The notes under the pieces were generated by a model that was not told the origin of the DNA, did not search any database, and saw only the letters and a list, made by a program, of their open reading frames with translations. From contig RPFO01000392.1 of the NCBI GenBank assembly GCA_009746045.1, forward strand, positions 471,452-535,451: 64,000 nucleotides of DNA. Direction: 5' to 3'. Below, in pieces: positions 21,085 through 31,275 of the stretch (position 1 is the first letter of the stretch; the number at the start of each line of letters is the position of its first letter). This DNA is from Mesostigma viride (Eukaryota > Streptophyta > Mesostigmatophyceae > Mesostigmatales > Mesostigmataceae). Both the position numbers and the translations under genes were made by a program.

Positions 21085-24000
21085 ATGGCGGACGTTCCTA
21101 GTGGCAGTATGTCAGATTTTAGGCTAAAAAGGGGTATCAAGGTGTCAGTGCCTCCGAAATTATTCGGGCTAGAGTGGGCTATCGAGAAATTCGGAGCCGA
21201 CCATGAAAATGAGAGGATTTCGGGGGAAGTAGTGTCAGTGGCGAGGTGCGGGACGCTGGCGAAGTGCCTGTTCACAGGTGACACAAAGAAATACGACCTA
21301 ACAAAGGCGCAGATTTTCGACTTTAGGGTTGTCACGGCCCCTACGGATGTTGAGAAGCAGGTTAGCGACAAGGAGGGCAACATTTCTGCCAATGGCAGTG
21401 AGAAAAGCGCCGACGTCGGCCAGGCACCTAGCGCAGGCGACGATGGCGCATCTGCACCTACCAGCTCGGAGTCGGCCTCTAGCGAGGATATTGCATTCTC
21501 GCCTGTCAAGAAACGCAAGGGCAAGGGCAAGGGCAAGGCGAGGAAGGCTCCGGCCAGGCAGCCGGCCAAGAAAAGGGGCCGTGCTGCCCCGGTAAATGTG
21601 GATGATGAGTCGGAGGGCGAGGCTGAGGAGGAGCCCCTGCTGGAAATTCCGGTGCAGGCAGATGACAGCGAGGGCGAGGAGGATGACACGCCTGGGCAGG
21701 GCGCGAGGGGTGGCAGTGAGTGGACGTTCGGTGTCGGCAAGCCCAATGTCGCTTCTTTTCCCATTCTTTCACCACCTGCGCCATTGGAGGGAAAAGCCAA
21801 ACCCCAGAACCTCAGCGAGGAGCAGCTGGAGAAGAACGACCCCGAGCAGCTGTTCAGGCTGTTCTGGACGCATCGGGATTTCCTCGAGCGCATTGTGCAG
21901 CAGACCAACCTCTACGCTGCAGGCTAAGGGAGGCTGGCAAGGGGGGGTCGAGGGATTGGAAGGAGCTGACCTTGAATGAGCTGGGGAAGTTCATTGGCAT
22001 CATCTTCACCATGTCGCTGCTCAAGCTGCCATCGCGGAAAGACTATTTCTCATCGGACCCAATCGGGGGGGCTGAGCCACCCATGCTGCAAAGGATCATG
22101 TCCAATTACCGCTTTGACCAAATCACACGCTATGACTAAAGCTACCTTCACCTGGCGCCCACCTCCGAGCGCCCCACGGACAAGCAAACGCGTGAGCACC
22201 GCCTGTGGCAGTGCGACTGGCTGGAGCGCCACCTGAACGAGGTGTACAAGAAGTATGTCAAGCCAGGGCAGCGTGCTTCGCTGGATGAGCGCTCCATCCC
22301 CACCCGCCACCGGCTGTCTCCCATCACCGTCTTCAACCCCAACAAGCCGGAGGAGTTCCACATCAAGCAGTTCGGGGACTAACGACTGGCCAAGCGGCTA
22401 CTTGTATCACGTCGAGACATATGACAAGCTGCCCCAGGAGAACCACACGTTCGAGGTCGTCAAGCGCATGGTGGCCAAGTGGCCCCACAAGACCAAGTGG
22501 GCGATGGATCGCTGGTACACCTCCCGCGCCGCGGTAGAGGAGTGCGCAGCAATGGGCCACCAGGTGGTGGGCACCATCATGACCAACCGCAAGGACCTCC
22601 CATTCGAGGAGGTGCGCGCGCTCATGCCCAAGGGCTGTCACGTCCGTGATCATTTACGTCCGTGCACTCAAGAAGTTACGCGGTTGCCGTAATCGGAATC
22701 GTTACCGACGTTTGGTTGGTTCCGATTCAGTAGGCCGCAGGCTTTGTTCCTTGGGCCGGTGTGGAGCGCCGCGCCGGAAAGGCCTGAATTTCTAGAGTGA
22801 CAGTCTTAGGTGACCTGACTTAGGTTCAGGCGCAAGACTTTGGGGCGCAAAGCCTTGGTGGCTTGCGCAATATTCCGGTGCGTGACATTTGGCAGTTATG
22901 AATCTTTTGTATTGTCCAGACGGAATGATGTTCAGTCCATCTGACAAAGCTAGATACGCAGATCGTAGTGTGCGGTGTGCTGGCTCGCACGTGGTTGTCG
23001 AACAGACTTGCTCTGCATTTTGCTGGCAGTCTAACTGCACGTCAGGCGGCTTGCTGGCAAATGCGACAGCGCATGGATGCCGGGATTTTTGGAGGTATTT
23101 AGGAGCAGCGCAGCGGCCATGGTGGTCGTTGTTCGCTCGTTTCTCTCCCTCACAACTAGTTTGTTGTCTTCATGGGGTTAAACTTCTCGAACAGCCCGGA
23201 GCAGCCCCCGTGAGTGGTTGCATGTCGTTGCCATGACGATGGTTGATAAGATTGACAATGGTTTGATCCGGTTGGGATGTTGTTGGCATTGTGGACGAGA
23301 AACGTTCTGCTGACCCGGGAACAGTCCCGGGAAAGGGCCGGTTCGTCGTTGGCCAGTGTGCCAGTAACTGGGACATGAGCGCAGAGTCACACAGTTGATA
23401 TAGATTATGACGTAAGTAAACACTAGTGTTGCGCCACAGTGGCGTCATGGTCGGTCTGTGGTGATTTCGATGGGTCTCAAGGATATGTAGTTACTCTTAC
23501 AGTTGCGGCAGCACAACTCGGCATTCATTGTAATTTGTCAAATGTTATGGAATGAATGGTTTGGGCATTGCTTTCATCATAAAGCATTATTGCAATCTTC
23601 ATAATATAAATATCGGCTGGCTGCGCTGCCTGTCATGAAGGTGGTGGTGCCGTCAAGGACCACACCTATCATTTCCACTTTATTTAAACGAGCGAACAAC
23701 CCTTGGCGGGTTCAGTTCGGACAGCCTGAGCCGGAGATATACCCAAGCTGCTTGCAGAATCAAGCACTTGGAAGAGGATTAAGCTTATCCTTTAAAAAGC
23801 TATGAAGAGGATTAGGCTTATCCTTGAAAAAGCCATGAAGAGGATTATGCTTATCCTTGAAAAAGCACTGAAGAGGTTATTGCTTAGCCTATTTGAAAAG
23901 CATGTGTGGTCCTGTCGTGGGAATTTTTTTTTAAGGCGGCCAAGCAGGGCGACTATGCCTGGGCGGTGAACAAGGAGGGCCTCGTCCTCACGTGCTGGAT

Positions 24001-24804
24001 GGACAAGAAGCAAGTCTGGACCCTGTCCAAGGGTCTGGGCCTGACCGAGGTCCAGGTCAGCCGCCATGGCGGTCGCACGTCCGAGCGCGTGACAGTGCCA
24101 GCGCCCAGCAGCATCACCGCAACCAGTACTGGGACTGCATGCACGCCACCGACAAGAACGACCAACTCTGCGCCGAGTACGACCTGCAGAGGGCGTTCGT
24201 GACCAAGATCTGGTGGCACCGCCTGTTCACGGGTCACATGGCACACACAGCCACCAACGCTTATACCTCCTGCACACGTGTCATGATCGCGGAGCAGGAG
24301 GGCCAGGTCGCGCTGACCCACGCCGGCTTCCTCAAGCTGCTGGCACATGAGCTGATCCACAACAAGTGGGCTGGCGCCCGGCTGCGCATCGGTGACCTGG
24401 CAGGGCTGCCAGTGCCTGGCCGGACAAAGGAAGCCCGCCGGAGCGGCACGCACAAGGTGGAGTACATCCCCTTCACCGATCAAGCGCAGTGCATCGTGTG
24501 CGCTGCCAAGGACAAGGAGAAGCGCACGGTGTTCTGGTGCAGGGAGTGCGACGCAGCCCTGTGCAACATGGGCGAGAATGACTGCTTCCGTGTGTGGCAT
24601 GAGGAGGACGTGGAGGGCCTCGACTTTGGTCGCATCAAGCAGCGCGCCACGCTGGAGCTCACCAAGCGCGGCAACAAGGGCAAGGAGTGGGCTGCGCGCA
24701 ACACCGTGGTCACCCGTGCCGGGGCAGGCTCACACACGCCGGTGGTGGGCAAGCCGAAGCGTGCCTACATCAAGAAGGGGGGGCAGGCACGAGCCACCCC
24801 TTGA
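21085..24804 (+). pseudogene. piggyBac-type (DDE_Tnp_1_7) transposase, broken
   Basis: The ATG at 21085 opens a 280-aa acidic and Lys-rich N-terminal part ending near the family's start region (FRLFWTHRDFLERIVQQTNL). The frame then shifts (about 21910-21925) into ELTLNELGKFIGIIFTMSLL, hits a stop at 22138, continues as RASLDERSIPTRHRLSP, shifts near 22380, then WAMDRWYTSRAA. About 1.27 kb of unrelated DNA follows before QGDYAWAVNKEG and CWMDKKQVWTLSKG, then another shift to WDCMHATDKNDQLCAEYDLQ. Three catalytic Asp candidates are at codons 22284, 22507 and 24002. The C-terminus (to 24804) has a Cys-rich finger (CIVC, WCREC, ALC). Several lesions make it inactive. Confidence 0.85.
22650..23918. 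other. non-coding insertion inside the transposase core
   Basis: About 1.27 kb separates GCHVR from EFFFKAAKQGD, which should be close neighbours in the transposase. It has no recognisable ORF. It contains a palindrome CCCGGG-AACAGT-CCCGGG at 23315-23332 and about three copies of a roughly 39-bp repeat (GAAGAGGATTAGGCTTATCC) at about 23770-23895. No terminal repeats or target duplication were found, so its origin is unknown. An intron is possible but the borders lack a clean GT-AG pair. Confidence 0.5.
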
Positions 24805-25413
24805 GAATGCAAGCATTAGTGCTGACATGGCCTTTGGCCTTACCGCGCCCGGGGCGCGCCCGTGTACCACCATGCCGGGATGGTTTTTGAATGTTTTATA
24901 GCCTACCCAGTTGTTTATTGGCTGAAATAGATGAGACCAAGTATGTTTTACCATGGTTGATGTTTTATGATGCTAGGGAGTGAGGCGCATGCCTTGTAAT
25001 GCTAGCAAATGTCACCAGCCAAACTGGACCCTATTTGTAGTGGCCAGTTATTTTTAGATAGTGCATCTGGGTCCCTGGGACAACCCATAATGTCAGTGTT
25101 CAGAAGCCATGCCTGGCTACCCAAGCAACTGCCTGAAAAATATTGGGAGCAACGGAATTGTTTTCAGGTGTAATAATGCAGAATACATGTGTTTTTTTTC
25201 GCACTCGCGCACCCCCCTGAGGGTGGTGCTATATTTAGCACCCATAGGACATTGCAACATGACCAATGACATGACCCCCATTTAAATCAATATATGTGTG
25301 GGCTTTGGTCCAAGTATGGACAGTAAAATTGTTTTTAGGTTGGTTTGTGGGCATTATCTTGCAAAGTGCAACTGGCCCCTATTTGTAGTGGCGAGTTGGA
25401 CACGATCCAAGGG

Positions 25414-26285
25414 CTAGGAGATAGAGGGGCGGCGGTGAGTTGGTGAGCCCAACCGCCAGGGCCTCTGTCTTCTTGCTGACCTCAAGCCCCACTGCACGGG
25501 CCTCGAGAGCCAGGCAGTCAAGCCATGTCTGCACGTGCTCAGTGTCCTCGAAGAGGGTGGTGTCGTCTGCATAAATGATGTCTGCTAGCCGAATCTCCGT
25601 GTCCGCACCGCCATGCCAGAATTTGTTAGCAACCTGCACTCCTGGTTCCCTGCCCACGATGCGGGCAAATCGCTTGCGCGCCTGGATCATTACGTATTCG
25701 ACAACAATAATGAACAGGTAGGGCGACAGCACGCAGCCCTGCCACACACCCTTCTGTAAAGGGCATGGGGGCGTGGTCCCGTAAGAAGTGCGCACCGAAG
25801 TGGTGGACCCTTCATACAGGTTGCGGATGACAGCAATCAGGGGGCGGGGGATCCGGAACAACTCGAGGATGTCCCAAAGCGCAGGCCAGAAAACCGAATC
25901 GAAGGCTTTGATGAAGTCCACCAGCACAAGGTGCAAAGGGGACTCACCAGGCTGAAGGCGTTGCAGTTCCTCCACTAGTCGGCGAGTAGCGAAGAGCGCC
26001 TGTACTGTGTTGCGACCTGAACGGAAGCCGTGCTGAGTCTCGCTGAGGTGACCGTCCAGGGCCGTGCGCAGGCGGTTCAGGATGAGCCGCATAAGAAGCT
26101 TGAGGGGGGCACTTTGAATGCACACCCCTCTGTAGTTGCCGGGGTCGGCAGGCGACCCCTTGTTCTTGTACAGCAACGTGCGAAAACTGTGTTGCCAGGC
26201 CGCTGGAGGTGGTTGCGACGACAGCAGAAGGCGGTTGCAGATGTCCCGGAAGAGCAGCATAACACCTGTGAAGGGGAAGCCCTGA
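25414..26285 (-). pseudogene. LINE reverse transcriptase, 5' part with YADD motif
   Basis: Read on the minus strand: FRDICNRLLLSSQPPPAAWQ, LYKNKGSPADPGNYRGVCIQ, LVDFIKAFDSVFWPALWDIL, LQKGVWQGCVLSPYLFIIVV, then LADIIYADDTTLFEDTEHV. These are RT fingers and palm motifs of an L1/RTE-like element, with the catalytic YADD intact. The frame runs into the transposon at 25413 and resumes at 20782. The 5' side stops at about 26285, where unrelated repeat DNA begins, so the copy is 5'-truncated. Confidence 0.9.
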
Positions 26286-26289
26286 GAAG

Positions 26290-26515
26290 GGGCATCTGCT
26301 CTTCAATACTTTTTGGGCTACTTCCTGCATGCAAGGGTAGGATGTAAACTACCTGCTCTAGGTGCACCAAGGGCACCTGCACCACCGTGATCTATCAGAG
26401 CCCATCCCAAAGGGGGCCCGTCATATGGGGTGGATCAGATCAGCATGGCTATATACAGAAGCTAGGGCATGGCTTCTCAGCAGAGAGTAGCTCTCTGCAT
26501 AGGCACAGCATAACT
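26290..26515 (-). repeat. dispersed repeat, copy 2
   Basis: This is the reverse complement of the repeat at 19420-19690, with several indels and diverged stretches. It abuts the 5' break of the LINE on one side and a pentanucleotide array on the other. Confidence 0.6.
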
Positions 26516-26517
26516 AG

Positions 26518-27068
26518 TTTCCATTCCATTCCGTTCCGTTCCGTTCCGTTCCGTCCCGTCCCGTCCCGTCCCGTCCCCTCCCCTCCCCTCCCCTCCCTCC
26601 CCTCCCCTCCCCTCCCCTCCCCTCCCCTCCCCTCCCCTCCCTCCCCTCCCTCCCCTCCCCTCCCCTCCCTCCCCTCCCCTCCCCTCCCTCCCCTCCCCTC
26701 CCCTCCCTCCCCTCCCCTCCCCTCCCCTCCCCTCCCCTCCCTCCCTCCCTCCCCTCCCTCCCCTCCCCTCCCCTCCCCTCCCCTCCCCTCCCCTCCCTCC
26801 CCTCCCCTCCCCTCCCTCCCCTCCCTCCCTCCCCTCCCCTCCCCCCCCTCCCTCCCCTCCCCTCCCCTCCCTCCCTCCCCTCCCCTCCCCTCCCCTCCCT
26901 CCCCTCCCCTCCCTCCCTCCCTCCCCTCCCCTCCCCTCCCCTCCCCTCCCCTCCCCTCCCCTCCCCTCCCCTCCCCTCCCCTCCCCTCCCCTCCCCTCCC
27001 CTCCCATCCCATCCCATCCCATCCCATCCCATCCCATCCCATCCCATCCCATTCCATTCCATTCCATT
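26518..27068. repeat. concentric pentanucleotide array (CCCTC core)
   Basis: The unit changes stepwise: CCATT, CCGTT, CCGTC, then a long CCCTC core with occasional one-base contractions, then CCATC and CCATT. All frames stay open, which produces spurious Pro/Ser/Leu and Gly/Glu ORFs of about 200 codons on both strands. Confidence 0.95.
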
Positions 27069-27189
27069 GAAGGAACCACCCTACACCAGTGAGGCTATTA
27101 AATTATTGATTAATGTAATTAATTGATAAGTCTCATGGCCCCGTTTCGCCGCTTTGCTCACCACCATCCATCAAGCAAGGAATACGTGC

Positions 27190-27290
27190 TACATGATCTC
27201 CCCACGGAGTCATGTTATAATTTAATTTAATTTAATCGACCCGTTGGGGGACCACGGAGCACTGAATTCCCCAATGGAGATAGTGAGGCT
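27190..27290 (+). repeat. LINE 3' UTR and tail remnant
   Basis: GTGCTACATGATCTCCCCAC followed by ATAATTTAATTTAATTTAAT is the reverse complement of the tail at 18730-18780, so this is a plus-strand 3' end with no coding remnant. A second 3'-UTR-like piece (CGTTGGGGGACCACGGAGCA) follows, matching 19868-19890. Confidence 0.6.
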
Positions 27291-27388
27291 ATGCCTGGGG
27301 AGGAAGCAGCAAACAACTAAATGTACACATGTTAGGGTATACAGGCCCAGCCGCACTGGCTACCATGCCGTATCTTGACACATGCCTA

Positions 27389-30300
27389 CTATTCACAGCC
27401 CTGTGCGCTGGTTGGTTTCCTCTCCCTTGGCACCGCCCCATTTGTGGGCGCAAAGACATTCCCCGTAGCACCATTGACGCCAACCAGACCTGGCAGCACG
27501 CGCTGCTGTCCGCAGTTGGGGGACACAAACACGCCGCACGCGAGCAGCTTGGTGCGCAGGTACAGCCGCTTGTCCTCCAGCGTGGACAGCAGCGCCCACT
27601 CAAAGTAAGGCACTGAGATCACCTGCCAGCCGTGCTGCATCATCAGGTCCCGCTTGAGCAGCGTGGCGGGCGTCATCTGCCGCCCGTCGCTCATGAAATG
27701 GGACGGACCGTCCACTTCCACCGCGACCATGTGGGCCGGGGTGCTGGATGACAGGGACGCGGGCGACGCTGCCAACTCGCACAGCCCCATCCCTGCCTCC
27801 TCTGCCCTGACTGCTTCTGAGTGTAATGTCCGCTGGGAGTTATCCCTCGAGGGCGCCAAGCCATCTAGTCCATCTGGGCCGGGCGCCCCGCTGGCAGCTC
27901 CCGCCACCCAATCCAGGGCGTCTGTGCCGGTCGGGTCGCCCGTGGTGGTAGCCTCGCCGCTCTCTGGCGTGCCCACCACGATGTCGACAAAGTAGAGCCC
28001 CTCGAGGATGGGCACCTCGTTGGTGTGCTCCACGCCAAGCGACCGCAGCGTGTTGGACACCTCCATGTGGAAGCGCGAGGAGGACGGCAGCGGCAGCCTG
28101 CCGTTGGCGCGCGCCTGCTGCAGCACGCGCAGCACTGCAGCAGGCGCGCCACTGGTCCTTGCGCGCTCGTCGCGGCCCACGCACGCCCACACGTACAGCG
28201 CCATCTGCGCGAGCGCCTCGACCGACGTCTCGGGCGTCAGGTGGTGCCGCACCTCCTCCAGCAGCGACCGGGCGACCGCGCTGTTGCAGCGGTGGGCCAC
28301 CGCGAGCGCCCTGCGGCCACCGAGGGGAAACATGGGGGCAGGCACAGGATGAGGGCAGGCTCAAGCGAGCTTGCGACACTGAGACGAAACCCTGCGCTTG
28401 CTTGCACGCAAGCACATGGGACCTTAGCGGCAGTCCGTTGGACAGCTGCATTTGCATCTAACGAGCTTTCCGGCATTCGACAGCGTCTAGGCACAGGATG
28501 ACCACTGTCATCAATTAATAGCCATTTGGGCAGCTCATGCCCAGGGTGCACAAGGGAGGTCATCACACACCCACGATTGCAGGACTCTAGATGGCAACTA
28601 ATCTGACAGGCAGCCATGGGGGCAGTAAGCCAGGCAAGGAGCAACCACTGAGCCAGGTTGGGTGACTATGAGGAATGGGGCAGAGAAAGGCAAGTACAAG
28701 AATGCGTCGTAGAATGTACCAAGGTAACGTAGGGTAGTTCTGATTTGAAAATTCGAAAAGCTCCTGGTTTTTAGGTGAACTACAAACCTGTATAGAACGA
28801 GAGTGGATATGCTGCTACTGTAGGGTTAAGTGGCGACAAAGCAGCTGGATTAAACGGCATACTGTGTCCTCGAAAAGCTCAGGTGGATAAGATCACCAAG
28901 GGGGCTAGGACAAGCACACTCACTAACACGACCATCCATCCATCCATCCATCCATCCATCCATCCATCCATCCATCCATCCATCCATCCATCCACCCACC
29001 CACCCACCCACCCACCCACCCACCCACCCACCCACCCACCCACCCATCCACCCATCCACCCACCCACCCACCCACCCACCCACCCACCCACCCACCCACC
29101 CACCCACCCACCCACCCACCCGACCACTCACCAGAGCACGTTCCCCACATTCTGCGTGCTGAAGCGAATCGCGCTCGGGCGCGGCTGCAAGGAAGCCTCC
29201 CCCCCCCCCACCGCGGGCGTGCGGTCGTCCCCCTGCTCCCCCTCGCTGCCCAAGCTTATGCTCGCGTCCATGTCTGTATCCAACCACCGGGCGATCGCTG
29301 ACTCCAGAATCGTGTACAGGCGGTCACCCCCCCGCCCCGACGTAGAGAAAGCCCACAGGATGTTGGCAGTGCTCTGCGGTGTGAACTCCTGCATGCCGCG
29401 TGCGACTACCTCCGCCTCCATGGCGTCAAAGAAAGGTTTCCCGCCCTCCCGCGCCTTCGCAAACGCCCACAGGGTGTTTACGATGCACTGCGCATTGAAG
29501 TCAGCGAGGCCGCGGGAGACCACTGCCGCCTCGACCGCCGCGTACAGCTGCCGGTTGTCGTACCCCGTGCACGCAAATGCCCACATGGTGTTTGCAATGC
29601 TCTGCGGGCTGAACCCGCCCAACCCCCGCGCAACCACCTCGGCAGCGACCAGCGCACACAGCTCGTCGCACGCACGGTCGACGGTTGCAAACGCCCAGAT
29701 CGTGTTGGCGATGTTCTGCGCGTTGAAGCCGCCCATTCCACGCAGCGTGATCTCATCCAGCACCACCTGGTACAGCCGGTGGCTGCCCCGCCCTGCCTTG
29801 GCAAAAGCCCAGACCACATTGGCGATGTCCTGCGGGTTGAACTCGGACAGGCCCCTCACCACCACCTCCGCCTCCACCGCCGCGTACAGCTGCGGGCTGC
29901 CCCGCCCCGCGGTCGCGAACGCCCACATGGTGTTCACAATCCCTTGCGATGTGAACCCGCGGAGGCCTCTACGCACTGTCTCCGCTTCCACCACCTCGTA
30001 GATGCCCTCGCTCTCGTACCCAGCCGTCGCAAACGCCCACACCGTGTTGGCGATACCCTGCGGTGTGAACCCCTTGAAACCGCGCGATACGACCTCTGCC
30101 TCGACCATAGAGTAGAAGGGGGGCGCGCCCCGCCCCGCCGTCGCGAACGCCCACAGGGCGTTGGTGATCCCCTGTGGGCTGAACGCGTGCAGCCTCCGCG
30201 CCGTGAGCGTCTCCTCGAATAAATCATACAGCTGCCGACCGCCCCGCCCAGTCGTCGCGAACGCCCACAGGCAGTTGACCACCCCTTGGGCATTGAACTC

Positions 30301-31275
30301 TCCAAGACCACGCGCCAGGATTGCCACCTCGACTGCCTCGAACAGACGCTCCCCCCCCTGGCTCACCTTAGCAAACGCCCACACGAGGGACGCGATGCCC
30401 TGCGAGTGGAAGTCCGGGAGGCCGCGCGAGAGCACCTCCTCTTCTACCGCGCGGAACATGGCGCTGCTGCCGTACCCCACGGTGGCAAAGCTCCACATCG
30501 TGTTTGCGATGCTCTGCGCGCTAAACTCGGCGAGGCCACGCGAGACCACCTCCGCCTCCACGACCGCGTACAGCTGCCGGGCGGCGCAACCGGCGGTCGC
30601 AAACGCCCAGACGGTGTTCGAGATACCCTGGCAGGTGAACTCGCCCATCCCGCGCCGGGTGATCTCGCGCTCCACAGGCTCCAGGTGGTGCACTTCTACT
30701 TGCATCTTCACGAGGCTGTACGCGAGGCTGGACAGGCCCCGCGCGTTAATCGTAGCCGGGCGAACACTCAACTCCTGCCAGATGCTCTCCAGGAGGGCCG
30801 CGAACCGAGGGTCACGTACCAGGGACCGGCGGCGCTTGACGTCCTTTGCAATGCAGCTGACGGCAGTAGCCATGTTGACACCGCTCAGCGCGATGCCGGT
30901 CTTTCGGGCGGAGTCGACCACGTCCAATATCTCATCCCCGCTCGTGCACCGGACGATCAGGCTGTTCATCTCGAACTGCTGCTGCGATGTAAGCGCCCGG
31001 CGGCCGGCACCCCGGTCCTTGTCCTCCCGCGGCTTTCCCGCTCCTTCTTCCCTCTGCCGTCGTCCGCACGTCGGCTGGACGACCAGCCGCTCGGCCGCTC
31101 CAGGGGACACGCGCATGTGAACGGAAGGTACAATGCGAGGCCGCTCCTGTTGCAACGTGCGGCCTCGAGCCTTTCGCATGTGGCGGGCATCACGGAATAA
31201 TCCATGAACGTCATTTGGCAAGCATCCGGCTCCAGAATGACAGCGTAGACTCTCTCCACTGCTGCATAAATGCAT
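27389..31275 (-). CDS. OPR-like repeat protein with C-terminal RAP domain
   Basis: Two exons, 31275-29132 and 28310-27389, joined at CTCTG|GTGAGT and GCCGCAG|GGCGCT; 1021 aa. The upstream frame reaches 31341 but without ATG. Met at 31275 is the longest ATG start, and Met at 31179 or 31116 could be used. The N-terminus is basic and Ser-rich, consistent with an organelle transit peptide. From residue about 213 there are twelve tandem repeats of exactly 38 aa ([17 protein letters not shown] form), with a degenerate one before and a half after. The last half-repeat crosses the intron (NVLWALAVAH). The RAP domain ([34 protein letters not shown]) lies near the C-terminus. Such proteins bind organelle RNAs and control processing or translation; the target is unknown. 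Confidence 0.9.
28932..29122. repeat. (CCAT)n/(CCAC)n array beside a splice donor
   Basis: CCAT units switch to CCAC/CCCA units with a few CCAT returns. The array lies in the single intron of the OPR/RAP gene and ends about 10 nt from the donor. On the gene's sense strand it reads GGGT-type repeats, so the pre-mRNA carries a long G-rich tract right after exon 1. Confidence 0.95.

Larger units (their letters stand above)
20783..25413 (+). mobile_element. piggyBac-like DNA transposon, 4631 bp, CTAG-flanked
   Basis: The ends are perfect 13-bp terminal inverted repeats, CCCTTGGATCGTG (20783-20795) and its complement (25401-25413). They are bounded by CTAG at 20779-20782 and 25414-25417. Subterminal copies of CCCCTATTTRTAGTGG(C/G)(C/A)AGTT occur at about 20799-20820, in reverse form at about 20822-20848, and at about 25030 and 25377. 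Removing the element and one CTAG rejoins the host LINE frame as LLDGSRV with no lost base, so the ends are certain. It encodes a broken piggyBac-type transposase. Confidence 0.92.

Noticed and set aside
26387-27079. Pro/Ser- and Gly/Glu-rich ORFs
   Set aside because: They are products of the CCCTC pentanucleotide array, open in all frames.
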